From Corynebacterium heidelbergense (lineage in GTDB: Bacteria; Actinomycetota; Actinomycetes; Mycobacteriales; Mycobacteriaceae): a stretch of DNA of 64,000 bases. Both the position numbers and the translations under genes were made by a program. Each line of letters starts with the position of its first letter. The first letter of the stretch is position 1. The stretch is taken from assembly GCF_028609845.1 (NCBI RefSeq), contig NZ_CP063191.1:434001-498000 (forward strand), written 5' to 3'. This document shows, one piece after another, positions 34,105-48,640 of the stretch. The notes under the pieces are model-generated. The model saw only the letters and a program-made list of their open reading frames with translations. It was not told the DNA's origin and did not search any database.

Positions 34105-35373
34105 GTGAAAGATAGCTTCCTCGTCACCGGCGGTGCCCGACTAACCGGCTCTGTACGGGTCAGTGGCGCCAAGAACAGCGTTCTCAAGCTCATGTCCGCC
34201 GCGATGCTGGCGGAGGGCACCACGATCCTCACCAACTGCCCAGAGATTGCCGACGTGCCTTATATGGCCGACGTGTTGCGCGGGCTGGGATGCCGGGTGG
34301 AACTGGATCGGAGCGTGGTTCGAATACACGTTCCTGCCCAACTCGAATCCAACGCGGACTTCGATGCGGTCCGCCAGTTTCGGGCATCGGTAGCCGTACT
34401 TGGGCCGCTCACAGCCCGCTGCCTGCGGGCTCAGGTCGCTCTCCCAGGCGGGGACGCCATCGGCAACCGGCCCCTCGACATGCACCAATCAGGTTTGGAA
34501 AAGCTGGGCGCGACGACGCGCATCGAGCACGGGTGCGTGGTGGCCGAGGCGGAACGCCTGCGCGGCGCGGACATCAAGCTGGATTTCCCGTCCGTGGGCG
34601 CAACGGAGAACATCCTCACCGCGGCGGTGCTCGCCGAGGGAGTTACCGTGCTGGACAACGCCGCCCGCGAGCCCGAGATCGTGGACCTGTGCCAGATGCT
34701 CAATCAGATGGGGGCCCAGATCGAGGGGGCCGGATCCAACACCATCACGGTTACCGGCGTGGATAGATTGCACCCGACGGAACACGAGGTGGTCGGGGAC
34801 CGCATCGTCGCTGGCACATGGGCCTATGCTGCGGCAATGACACAGGGGGACATCACGGTAGGCGGAATTGACCCCCAGCATCTGCACTTGGTGCTGGAGA
34901 AGCTGAAGCTGGCCGGGGCCCACGTAGAGACGTACCCCTCCGGGTTCCGCGTGGTCCAGAGCGGCTACCCCACCGCGGTGGATTATCAGACCCTGCCTTT
35001 CCCTGGATTCCCCACGGATCTCCAACCCATGGCGATCGCGCTGTGCGTGGTCTCAGAGGGCATGTCCGTCATCACAGAGAACATCTTTGAGTCTCGCTTC
35101 CGGTTTGTCGACGAGATGATGCGGCTGGGGGCGGATGCCTCCATCGATGGCCACCATGTGGTGATCCGGGGGCGCCGGGAGTTGTCTTCCGCACCAGTGT
35201 GGAGCAGCGATATCCGAGCTGGCGTTGGGCTTGTTCTGGCCGGACTGGTGACCGATGGGACCACAGAGGTGCACGACGTGTACCACATTGATCGCGGTTA
35301 CCCGGGGTTCGTCGAGACGATGCGCCAGTTGGGCGCTGACATCGAACGCAAGGTCGGTGACGAGGGACGGTGA
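34105..35373 (+). CDS. murA: UDP-N-acetylglucosamine 1-carboxyvinyltransferase MurA
   Basis: Transfers enolpyruvate from PEP to UDP-GlcNAc, first step of peptidoglycan precursor synthesis. The 422 residues match the family throughout: [20 protein letters not shown] at the start, [14 protein letters not shown] in the middle, [20 protein letters not shown] and the final [20 protein letters not shown]. The loop residue that is usually Cys is Asp117 here (PGGDAIG, codon 34453-34455). The GTG at 34105 aligns with mycobacterial starts; an in-frame GTG at 34078 would add nine residues. Confidence 0.95.
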   Translation: MKDSFLVTGGARLTGSVRVSGAKNSVLKLMSAAMLAEGTTILTNCPEIADVPYMADVLRGLGCRVELDRSVVRIHVPAQLESNADFDAVRQFRASVAVLGPLTARCLRAQVALPGGDAIGNRPLDMHQSGLEKLGATTRIEHGCVVAEAERLRGADIKLDFPSVGATENILTAAVLAEGVTVLDNAAREPEIVDLCQMLNQMGAQIEGAGSNTITVTGVDRLHPTEHEVVGDRIVAGTWAYAAAMTQGDITVGGIDPQHLHLVLEKLKLAGAHVETYPSGFRVVQSGYPTAVDYQTLPFPGFPTDLQPMAIALCVVSEGMSVITENIFESRFRFVDEMMRLGADASIDGHHVVIRGRRELSSAPVWSSDIRAGVGLVLAGLVTDGTTEVHDVYHIDRGYPGFVETMRQLGADIERKVGDEGR

Positions 35374-35473
35374 CGAAAGGCGGCAACCCATAGCGAAATG
35401 TGGGGGGGCGGCGGTAAGGGGGGGTTAGGAACCACAAGCGGTGAGGGGGGGTAGGAAGCGCGTGCGGCTGAGA

Positions 35474-35521
35474 GGGTCAGAGAGCGCGAGCGACTAAGGG
35501 CGGGGTCAGAGGGCGCAAGCG
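35474..35521 (+). repeat. Imperfect 29-base-period direct repeat upstream of rrn
   Basis: GGGTCAGAGAGCGCGAGCG (35474-35492) and GGGTCAGAGGGCGCAAGCG (35503-35521) match at 17 of 19 bases. Confidence 0.7.
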
Positions 35522-35568
35522 TCATCGGAGAGGGCGAGGAGGGATTGAAGACACCGCACAGATGGGCC

Positions 35569-35610
35569 TTGACCTGCGAATTTGTAAGTGTTCAGGTCGG
35601 TGTGTAGATT
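35569..35610 (+). promoter_or_regulatory. Likely rRNA promoter zone
   Basis: TTGACC (35569-35574) is a good -35 but lacks a clear -10 at 17 bases. TTGTAA (35583-35588) with TAGATT (35605-35610) gives a second pair with a 16-base spacer. One or both may drive the operon. Confidence 0.4.
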
Positions 35611-35705
35611 TATCCGAGTCAGCGCGACAGACGCGCTCCACCTGGGCGGGATCCAAAATGGTTTCTAGCTTGTGGACGTGTACTTACTGTCGTACTGCGT
35701 GTGGT

Positions 35706-35722
35706 GTTTGAGAACTCAATAG
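35706..35722 (+). promoter_or_regulatory. rRNA leader element
   Basis: GTTTGAGAACTCAATAG is a stretch commonly present in actinobacterial rRNA leaders, where it is linked to antitermination or processing. Confidence 0.5.
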
Positions 35723-35987
35723 CGTTGACGATGCATTTTTGTTTGTTTGGCATTGCTGTGCGTGTGCTCTTTTTGTGGGTGTGCGTGTGGTGGTGTGGTC
35801 TGCACTGGCTGCTGCTTGCGTGTTGTAGGTGGTGGTTGTGGTGTGGTCTGGTTGCGTGGTGCCTGCCAGCGCGGCGCTGTTGATGGTCTTCTTCCTTGTG
35901 TGGAGGGGGTTGTTGGTGGTGTGAAGTGGTGGGTGGCTAGTTTTTTGTTGTGCCATGCTTTGGGCTTTTCATGGGCCTGTTTGTGGT

Positions 35988-40967
<4,980 letters not shown>

Positions 40968-41230
40968 CATGCACCACCCCGGGGTGATACCGGGGGTTGG
41001 TGTGCCGCGCATCCCCGTGTGGTGGTGCGTGGTGAGTACTGAAGACGAACAAGAGGATGATGGTGTGCTGTGTGCTGCCGTGACCGCCGTGGTGGTGGTG
41101 TGGTGGTGTGTGGTGGGTTGCTCGCGTTGACTGTGCAGTGTCTGGCATGCCACACCAGCCCTCGTGGTGCCCCGCCTTTTTGTGTGGGGTGCGTGTGGGG
41201 GTTGGCATGTTAACAAAAGAAAATTGAGTG

Positions 41231-41350
41231 TGTCGGTGGTTGTTAGCGGCGGGGGTCACGCCCGGTCCCGTTCCGAACCCGGAAGCTAAGCCTGCCAGCG
41301 CCGATGGTACTGCACCTGGGAGGGTGTGGGAGAGTAGGTCACTGCCGGCC
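41231..41350 (+). rRNA. rrf: 5S ribosomal RNA
   Basis: About 120 bases. TGTCGGTG at the 5' end pairs with the CTGCCGGC region at the 3' end; CCGTTCCGAACCCGGAAGC and GCGCCGATGGTA are conserved 5S loops. Confidence 0.95.
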
Positions 41351-41366
41351 ATAAACACAGAAAAGT

Positions 41367-41436
41367 AAGCAGGGAAGACAAACCCCCACATGGACGCGGA
41401 CACAACCGCGTCCCGGGGTGATTGTCTTCCCTGCTT
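41367..41436 (+). terminator. Long composite hairpin ending the rRNA operon
   Basis: Three nested stems: AAGCAGGGAAGACAA (41367-41381) with its exact complement at 41422-41436; CCCC (41383-41386) with GGGG (41415-41418); GGACGCGG (41392-41399) with CCGCGTCC (41406-41413). TCTC follows instead of a long T run. It starts 17 bases after 5S. Confidence 0.88.
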
Positions 41437-41477
41437 TCTCATGCCCACACAACGGGGATACGCACCCAACAGGGCAT

Positions 41478-41520
41478 GCACTTGGGGTGAGCGCTTGTCG
41501 TACGCACTTGGGGTACGACA
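41478..41520. repeat. Direct and inverted repeats upstream of the ABC genes
   Basis: GCACTTGGGGT occurs at 41478-41488 and 41504-41514 (26-base period). The second copy lies inside an inverted pair TGTCGTAC (41496-41503) / GTACGACA (41513-41520). Possible operator for the downstream transporter; unproven. Confidence 0.45.
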
Positions 41521-41664
41521 CAGCCCCACAATGCCGACCCGCACGCCGACACCCCCAGGCTAACAAGGTCGATACTCGCGGGTTCCGGTAACCCGATATC
41601 TCCCAGGTGAGCCGTCGGCACTACTGTGGTGGCTACCGTTCTTTAACTCCGTGAGAGGTGTTAC

Positions 41665-42477
41665 GTGCCCACAGCTACCCCGGCCGCCGAAGAAGAGCCC
41701 CAGCACAGCGGTGAAACCATTCCAAGCTCGGGCAACGAGATTGCCGCAGCTCAGGTGGTCGCCCATGCCACAGGGCTGACCAAGACGTACGGAACCGGGG
41801 AGGCCAAGGTTGTGGCCCTCGCCGGTGTCGACGTGCAGTTCTACCAAGGGCAATTCACCGCCATTATGGGCCCCTCAGGTTCCGGGAAATCCACCCTCAT
41901 GCACTGCATGGCGGGTCTGGATAGCCCGACGGAGGGCTCGTCGTTTATCGGCGATACAAACGTGGTGAAGCTCAAGGATAAGGAGCTGACCACTTTGCGC
42001 CGGGATCGCTTAGGCTTCATCTTTCAGTCCTTCAACCTCGTTCCGACCCTGACTGCGGCAGAGAACATTACGCTCCCCGTGGACGTGGCCGGTCGCAAGG
42101 TGGACACCGAGTGGTTTGACTACATCACCACCCGCCTCGGCCTAAAAAACCGGCTCAATCACCGCCCGAGCGAACTATCCGGCGGTCAACAACAGCGCGT
42201 GGCCTGTGCCCGCGCCCTCGTCGCGAAACCCGCCATCATCTTCGGTGATGAACCTACCGGCAACCTCGATTCCAACAGTTCAACGGAGGTCCTCAACATC
42301 CTCCGCACCGCAGTGGACAAGGACGGCCAAACGGTGGTGATCGTGACCCATGATCCCCGCGCCGCCTCCTTCGCCGACCGCGTCATCTTCCTGGCCGATG
42401 GCAATATTGTCGACGAGCTCCAGAGCCCCACGACGGACACGATCCTGTCCACGATGTCCCGTCTCGAGGGGCTGTGA
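41665..42477 (+). CDS. ABC transporter ATPase of the LolD/MacB type
   Basis: ATP-hydrolysing partner of the permease that follows. Of 270 residues, the first 30 are a polar tail. Walker A is GPSGSGKST (about 70), the signature LSGGQQQR, Walker B AIIFGDEP and the switch region [16 protein letters not shown] after Walker B is characteristic of the LolD/FtsE/MacB group, whose permeases extrude lipids, lipoproteins or peptides. The start is GTG with GAGAGG upstream. Its TGA overlaps the permease ATG (TGATG). Confidence 0.92.
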   Translation: MPTATPAAEEEPQHSGETIPSSGNEIAAAQVVAHATGLTKTYGTGEAKVVALAGVDVQFYQGQFTAIMGPSGSGKSTLMHCMAGLDSPTEGSSFIGDTNVVKLKDKELTTLRRDRLGFIFQSFNLVPTLTAAENITLPVDVAGRKVDTEWFDYITTRLGLKNRLNHRPSELSGGQQQRVACARALVAKPAIIFGDEPTGNLDSNSSTEVLNILRTAVDKDGQTVVIVTHDPRAASFADRVIFLADGNIVDELQSPTTDTILSTMSRLEGL

Positions 42478-45058
42478 TGGCAAGCTCCAAGGCCATGCGC
42501 CGGATCAGCCTTCGCAGCATTGCTGCCCACAAGGTACGACTCGGCCTCACGATTCTCGCCGTCGTCCTCGGCACGGCCTTCGTCGCCGGTTCGTTCATGT
42601 TCACGGCCTCCCTCTCCAAGTCTTTCGACGGCATCGTGCAGGATTCCCTGTCCAGCGTCGACGCGGTGATCACACCGAAGGACGGTCAGGGTGCCGTCCT
42701 ACCGCCGGGAACTCTAGAGAAGATCTCGAGCAACCCCGCCGTGGGCAAGGTGAACGTATCCGGGGAAACGACCGTGGTTGTTGCCGACGAGAATCGCCAC
42801 GCCCTGTCCACCGGGGGTGCGCCCACCCAGGTATCGCCGTACTACGAGCCGGACGAGACAGTCGGCAAGCCCGTGCCCATAGTCCAAGGCGCGTCCCCCA
42901 AGAAACCGGACGAGGTTGTGGTTAACGACGCCGCTGCCAAGGCGCACGGCATCTCGGCAGGGGACAAACTCCTCATCGTGGACCCAATGGGCAAGCGCTC
43001 GGTGACCGTGTCCGGGGTCTACTCCACAAACGTCAATGGTGGCGGATACATCGGTATCGGAATGATGCCGGAGGCCTACCTGAAGAATTACGCCCAGGGT
43101 GGAATGGTTTCCCGGCTCTACGTGTCGGCGAAGCCCGGCACCGACCAACCCCAATTGCTCGAGGCCCTCCGCAAGGATTGTCCAGAAGCGAAGGTGCGGA
43201 CCGGGCCGGAAGTCTCCGAGGAGCTATCCGGCAAGATCACGAAGGCCCTAAGCTTCATCAACTACTTCCTCATCGCTTTCGGCCTTGTCGGCCTGCTGGT
43301 GGGCACCTTCATCATCGCGAACACCTTCTCCATGATTGTGGCGCAACGGATGCGGGAATTCGCCCTCCTCAGGGCACTGGGAGTCTCCCGAGGCCAGCTC
43401 ACAACATCCGTCGTTTTCGAGGCCATCGTTATCGGCCTGCTGGGCTCGCTCCTCGGCGTTCTCGCCGGGGTGGGTCTCGTTCGCCTCATTTACGCCGGCA
43501 TGGAAGCCTTCGGCGCGGGATTGCCCGTCGGCGGGGTCGGGATCACCCCCGCCTCGATTATCGTCCCCTTGCTCTTGGGGTTGCTCGTCACGGTCGTATC
43601 CGCCTGGGCCCCGGCCCGGCGGGCAGGTGCCGTCCGCCCGGTGGAGGCCATGCGGTCCGGCGATGCTAGCTCCGCCAGCCCACTGAAGCTCCGGTCCCTC
43701 ATGGGTGCGCTCGCCGTCGCCCTCGGCGTGGCCTGTGCCCTGTTTGGTGTCTGGTTGGACGCCAAGACCGCGCCGCGGGCCTCACTCGTCGGGGTGGGGG
43801 CAGTTCTTCTCATCCTCGGGGTGTTCCTCGTATCCCCTGCCATTTCTATCCCCGTGGTGCCGACGATCGGGCGCGTGGTGGGGCCCCCTTCCGGTGGGTG
43901 GGGCGATTGGCGTCCACAAATTCCCGACGCAACCCCCGGCGTACCGCAACGACCGCCTTCGCCCTCACCTTGGGGGTGGCGCTGGTGACCATGATCGGGA
44001 TGCTGGGCGCTTCCATGAAGGCCGCCATCAGCGACGTGATCGAATCGACCGTGACCTCCGACTACGTCGTCGCCGGGCCCTCCTCGGGGCAATTCCCGCT
44101 TCCCCAAGGGGTCATCGACGACGTCTCGAAGGTGGATGGCGTCAACCAGGTAGTGGTGATCGGGGCGGCCCCGGTGAAGATCGCCGGCCAGCAGACCGCC
44201 GGTTTCGGCGTGCCGCTCACGGCCTATGGTCAGGGGGACATGGCCGCAGCCGTCAAGGCGGAGAATGTGCACGGCAGCCTCGATCTCCGCAAACCCGGTT
44301 TCATCGCCGATACCAAGATCGCCGCGGCCAAGGGCTGGAGAATCGGCGATACCGTGCCGCTGAGCACGGACGAGCTCGGAGAATTCGGCACAGCCACCCT
44401 GCTGGGCACCTACGACCCGCTTCAGACGTTGGGCCCGGCCGTCGTCTCCTACGAAAGCCTCAAGCCACTGGTGGACGCCGGGGCCGTGGGACCCCAGCGG
44501 GGAATGAGCCCCTATCTGGCTTTCGTGGATACCCAGGAAGCCAACGGCACCCCGGGCGGCAAGGAAACGAGGGATCGCCTCAGCCGCGCCGTTGAGCCCT
44601 ACATCGTCGCCCAAGTGCAGACGCCCACGGAGTACGCCGGTTCCCAGGCGGTGACGGTCGACCAGATGCTCAACACCCTGTACGGGTTATTGGGGCTGGC
44701 GGTCGTCATCGCCATCCTGGGCATTGTGAACACCTTGGCCCTCAACGTCATCGAGCGGCGCCAAGAAGTCGGCATGCTGCGTGCGGTGGGGACGCAGCGC
44801 CGACAAATCCGAACAATGATCACCCTCGAAGCGGTGCAGATCGCCATCTACGGCGCCCTGATGGGTGTGGCCATTGGCCTCATCGTTGGTTGGGCCTTCC
44901 TCAAGGTGCTCCGGGGAGAGGGGATCTCCGTCATCGCGGTGCCGTGGTCCCAGATCGTGGCGATGGTTGCGGGTAGTGGGGTGGTGGGCGTTATCGCTGC
45001 GCTGTGGCCCTCGGTGAAGGCAAGCAGAACGCCGCCACTAGCTGCCATCGGAGAATAG
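42477..45058 (+). pseudogene. FtsX/MacB-like ABC permease, frameshifted
   Basis: Two consecutive frames make one family member of about 860 residues. The first (42477-43988) covers the N-terminal span, the extracytoplasmic domain and the first FtsX core (INYFLIAFGLVGLLVGTFII), then reads into unrelated residues after TIGRVVG near 43880. The second frame resumes at about 43885 with RWVGRLASTNSRRNPRRTA and runs to 45058 with the second FtsX core (VIERRQEVGMLRAVGTQRRQ). Adding one G to the GGGGCCCCC run at 43880-43888 restores the frame. Either a recent one-base loss or a sequencing error; both halves are otherwise intact. Confidence 0.8.
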
Positions 45059-45285
45059 CTCGGTCGGCCCGAATCGAGGGGACCTAGGCCGCCCCGGGGG
45101 GGGGTGAGGAGGGCGCCCGGGGGGATGAGGGGCGAAGGGGGTGCCCGGCGATTTCGGGCCGTGCGAAACTGTTGTGATTTGGCCCACAAACAGAGTTGCG
45201 TCCGATACTTCTGTGGCCCATGAACTACTGACGTTTCTCCCTCAAAACCGGGGCCGGTCCCCATAACCGCGGCGGTGCGCGCACT

Positions 45286-46002
45286 ATGGTGACCGGCCAG
45301 GGGGAGAAGTTCGGCAAGGTGGGGTTCTACGGTTACTGCCAGGGCGGGGGTGCCTCGGCCGCCGCGGTAGAAGAGGCCGCGTCCTACGCCCCCGATCTCG
45401 AGGTGGCCGGGGCGTACGACTCCGCACCTCCGGTGGACCTCAGTGCCGTCCAGCGCAACATCGATGGTTCCGACCTCGTCGGCGCCATCGGTTTCACCAT
45501 CAACTCGGTGCTGAACTACTACCCCCAGCTTAAGCCCGTGCTGGCCGAGCGTCTCTCGGACCAGGGCATGAGCATGCTCGACCACATCTCCAACAAGTGC
45601 ACCAACGAGATCACCGATGTGTACGGGCACCAGCACACCTCCGAATGATCCAAAAATGACCGCAGCTTGGATGCTCACCTCAGGGAGATCCCCGAAGCTC
45701 AGGTCGCCCTGGAGGACCAGCGCATTGGGAATGGGCGTCCCCAAGTCCCGGTGATGATCATTTCCGGACGCTACGATCAGAACGTTTAGTACCACCAGGC
45801 CAGGGATCTCGCCGCGCGGTGGTGCGAGAAGGGCGCGACAGTGGTGTACCGCAACGACGTGGTGCCGCCCATCGGTGAGTACAACCACTTCGCGCAGGCG
45901 GTCTCTGGCCATCCTTTCGGGGTGAGCTTCCTGCTGGATCGGTTCAATGGCTTGCCCGTGCAGGGGGCCTGCGGTCAACCGGGTGGCCTGCCGGGGTCTT
46001 AG
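45286..46002 (+). pseudogene. Decayed secretory lipase (LIP family) remnant
   Basis: One frame runs through 45286-46002 but contains stops at 45646 (TGA) and 45787 (TAG). Before the first stop is FGKVGFYGYCQGGGASAAAV, resembling the GYSQGG nucleophile elbow of secreted actinobacterial lipases, with Cys in place of Ser. Between and after the stops are LREIPEAQVALEDQRIGNG, PVMIISGRYDQNV and EYNHFAQAVSGHPFGVSFLL, matching the Asp and His regions. The N-terminal third, including the signal peptide, is missing. I infer an inactive remnant. Confidence 0.75.
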
Positions 46003-46071
46003 GCGCCTGCGGGGCTCGCAGGCGACCTGCCGGGGTCCTAAAGGCGTGCCGTGCTCCTAGAATGGGGCAGC

Positions 46072-47112
46072 ATGACACAGCGTGATGGCTCCTCCAACGG
46101 CCCCCGGACCGGTTCTACCTCCCCCAACTCGGATATCGCCCCGTTACCGGGCTCCGACCGGGACGTGCAGGAAGGCGTCGCCCCGCTCACGGTGACGGAG
46201 CAGCTCGAGCAGTTGCACAACTTCATCGAAGACAACTACCCGGATATCTTCCAATCCATCACCACGGATGCCGGCGCCCCGTACACCTCCGCAGGCGCGC
46301 CGGTGCCGGCGTCGATAAAGGATGCCACCGAGCGCATGTGGGCCAAGCTGCCAGACCTGCTTACCCATTCCAGCCTGCTCGTTCTCGGGGCGGGCCTGGA
46401 TCATTCCATGCCCCACGTGGCCTTCACCCGCTCTGGGGTTTCGGCCGTCGATTGGGACGAGGTGCCGGGCCTGCCCGCGCTGCCCGAGGGGGTACGCGCA
46501 ACGGTTTGTCGCCCCGATCGGCCGAGCGGCGCGGTTGCCATCAGCTTGTACGGCGGCCCGGGGTGGTGCGGGGATGGCCTGAGCCACGAGCAACTGTGGT
46601 TGCCCCTCTTCGCCGCCCTGGCGCAGCAATCCGGGGTGACGGTCGTGGATGTTGTCTACCCGTTGCCCGCGGAGGGGAGCACCGCGGCCACGCAGGCCGC
46701 CGTCGGCGAGGTGTGGAACGCGGTCCGGGATCACCGGGGTCTTCTTGGTGGTGACGCCAACAACGGCGCGTCCACGGGGGTCATCGCTTTTGGTAGCGGC
46801 TTCGTCGCCGGCGCAAAGGTGTTGGGGGAGGCGGACTGGATCGTCGCCCTGTCCCCCCGGGTGCCCGAGGGGTTTGCCGTGGACTTGTCCTCTCCGCGCG
46901 TGATGGTGTCCCTGGCCCAACGGGACACGCGGGCCACGCCGGAGGAAGAGGTGCGGGCATTCTGCGAGGAACATGCGGGTCACGCGGAGTTCCACAGTGT
47001 GGTCGCGGAGCACTTCATTGCCCCGCCCTCCGTGTGGCGGGAACGGGTGGAGCACCTCGGGCGTTGGATGGCCCAGCTCGATCGTCATCAGGATCAGCCG
47101 CGGGTTGACTGA
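46072..47112 (+). CDS. Alpha/beta-hydrolase-fold protein, function unknown
   Basis: A 346-residue protein. The first 50 residues are polar and low-complexity. From about 160 it looks like an alpha/beta hydrolase: AISLYGGPGWCGDGLSHEQ (oxyanion-type loop), VIAFGSGFVAGAKVL (G-F-G-S-G nucleophile-elbow-like), RVMVSLAQRDTRATPEEE (acid region) and VVAEHFIAPP (His region). The elbow is G-S-G and the Asp/His order is right, so activity is plausible. No substrate can be named. I started at the ATG at 46072, not the frame start at 46051. Confidence 0.65.
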   Translation: MTQRDGSSNGPRTGSTSPNSDIAPLPGSDRDVQEGVAPLTVTEQLEQLHNFIEDNYPDIFQSITTDAGAPYTSAGAPVPASIKDATERMWAKLPDLLTHSSLLVLGAGLDHSMPHVAFTRSGVSAVDWDEVPGLPALPEGVRATVCRPDRPSGAVAISLYGGPGWCGDGLSHEQLWLPLFAALAQQSGVTVVDVVYPLPAEGSTAATQAAVGEVWNAVRDHRGLLGGDANNGASTGVIAFGSGFVAGAKVLGEADWIVALSPRVPEGFAVDLSSPRVMVSLAQRDTRATPEEEVRAFCEEHAGHAEFHSVVAEHFIAPPSVWRERVEHLGRWMAQLDRHQDQPRVD

Positions 47113-47152
47113 CTCCCCGTCGCGGACGGGGAGGGGAGGGCGTAAGGGGGGC

Positions 47153-48388
47153 TTAGCCCTGGCTGGGGTCGTGGGCCTCGACGAAGGCCCGCGCATCGAG
47201 GAGCGGCAGGAGAGCGATGACCAGTACGCCGGCGGCGACGAAGTAGGGGATGCTGGGGCTGTACTGCTCACCGAGGTGAGCCGCGGTGACGGGTGCCGCG
47301 GCGCCGCCGATCCAGCGGACGAAGTTGTAGCCGGCCGAGGCGATGGGCTGCGGGGTATTGGACACCCCCGTTGCCATCTCCGTGTACATGGTGTTGTTGA
47401 TGCCGAGCAGCGCACCGGAGATCACAACGAGTGCAATGACCACCGGAATGGAGCGGTGGAACGCGCCGAGTCCGACGAGCACGAGTGCGAGCCCCGTAAG
47501 AACGCTGAGCGTGGTGTTCGCCGTGCCGAACTTGGCTTGGATTGCCGGTGCGACCATCACGGAGAACACCGCCAGGGCAGTGCCCCAACCGAAGAAGACG
47601 GCACCCACCCCGTAGGCCCCCATGTGCAGGATGAAGGGCGTGAAGGCCAAGACCGTGAAGAACCCGAAGTAGTAGAACAGCGCGCTGAGGGAAACACCGA
47701 ATAGGCCCCGGTGAGTCAGTGCACGCAGGGGATCCAGAACGCTGGACCTCTTGGCTGGCTTCTGCGTGGCGGGCAGGCGGAGGAGGATGAGAATGGCGGC
47801 AATGGCCATGAGTACCGCAGTGCCGAGGAAGGGAGCGCGCCAGTGCATGCCGCCCAACAGTGCTCCGGCAAGGGGGCCCACGGCCATTCCCACGCCCAGG
47901 GCGGCCTCGTAAAGGATGACGGCTGTGGCTTTCCCGCCCGAAGCTACGGAGACGATGACCGCGAGGGCTGTGGCTACGAACAGGGAGTTCCCCACGCCCC
48001 ATCCGGCGCGGAAGCCTACGAGCTGTCCGACGGTCGTGGAGAGGCCGGACAGTGCTGCGAAGACCACGATGAGGGTCAACCCGACCAGCAGGGTGGCCTT
48101 ACCGCCGATGCGCGAGGAAATCGCGCCAGTGACGAGCATCATCACTGCTGTGACCGCGAAGTAGCTGGTAAACAGCATGGATACCTGGGCCGCCGTGGCA
48201 TGGAGGTTCTCCGCAATGGCCGGAAGGATCGGGTCCACCAGCCCGATGCCCATGAAGGCGAAGGCCGTGGCCATGGCCGTCACCCACACGGCAATGGGCT
48301 GCCGGAGAATGGACTGGGTGTTGTCCCCCACGACGGTGTGGTGGGAGTGCTCGGCAGAGCGCGAGTGCTCGGTGGGAACGGCTGTCAC
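47153..48388 (-). CDS. MFS exporter (DHA1 type)
   Basis: A 411-residue major facilitator with twelve hydrophobic segments after a 30-residue polar tail. Helix 1 contains ATAFAFMGIGLVDPILPAIA, and the loop between helices 2 and 3 reads SSRIGGKATLLVG, a form of the MFS A motif. LGVGMAVGPLAGALLG fits the C motif of drug-proton antiporters. GTG start with AAAGGAT nine bases upstream. The MarR gene lies upstream in the same direction, and its operator motif is repeated before this gene, so the substrate is probably a toxic compound sensed by MarR (inference). Confidence 0.9.
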   Translation of the reverse strand: MTAVPTEHSRSAEHSHHTVVGDNTQSILRQPIAVWVTAMATAFAFMGIGLVDPILPAIAENLHATAAQVSMLFTSYFAVTAVMMLVTGAISSRIGGKATLLVGLTLIVVFAALSGLSTTVGQLVGFRAGWGVGNSLFVATALAVIVSVASGGKATAVILYEAALGVGMAVGPLAGALLGGMHWRAPFLGTAVLMAIAAILILLRLPATQKPAKRSSVLDPLRALTHRGLFGVSLSALFYYFGFFTVLAFTPFILHMGAYGVGAVFFGWGTALAVFSVMVAPAIQAKFGTANTTLSVLTGLALVLVGLGAFHRSIPVVIALVVISGALLGINNTMYTEMATGVSNTPQPIASAGYNFVRWIGGAAAPVTAAHLGEQYSPSIPYFVAAGVLVIALLPLLDARAFVEAHDPSQG

Positions 48389-48507
48389 TCAAGGATCCTT
48401 TCGGTCGTTTCCATGCGTATTCCGGTGAAGCGCACCGCTTCCTTGCTCGAACCCCCCGCGCTGACCCCATCAACGGGCGTGTGCAGTCGGGGCCCCTCCC
48501 CCTCTCT

Positions 48508-48520
48508 ATAGTTGCGCTAT
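48508..48520. promoter_or_regulatory. MarR operator upstream of the MFS gene
   Basis: ATAG-N5-CTAT (spacer TTGCG). The same motif and spacing occurs in the marR promoter at 49195-49207. A second pair TATCTA/TAGATA (48518-48523 and 48535-48540) overlaps its right arm. Confidence 0.55.
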
Positions 48521-48640
48521 CTAAAACTGTGCCATAGATAACTCCGGATCCCTAATTGGGGCGGGGCTCAAGGGGGATCTCGGAGGAAAGGAGGGGGCGC
48601 AGTGGCGGTTAGGCCCGGGTGGCGCGGGGATGGACGGGCT

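Larger units (their letters stand above)
35374..35987. other. Intergenic and leader region before the rRNA operon
   Basis: No protein gene seen. From left to right it holds three G7 tracts (35402-35451), two imperfect copies of a 19-base repeat (35474-35521), a promoter zone, a conserved leader element near 35706 and about 250 bases of strongly G/T-biased leader. Confidence 0.6.

Noticed and set aside
43898..45058. Second half of the permease as an independent gene
   Set aside because: It starts in the middle of a domain, has no ribosome site, and continues the first half exactly after one added base.
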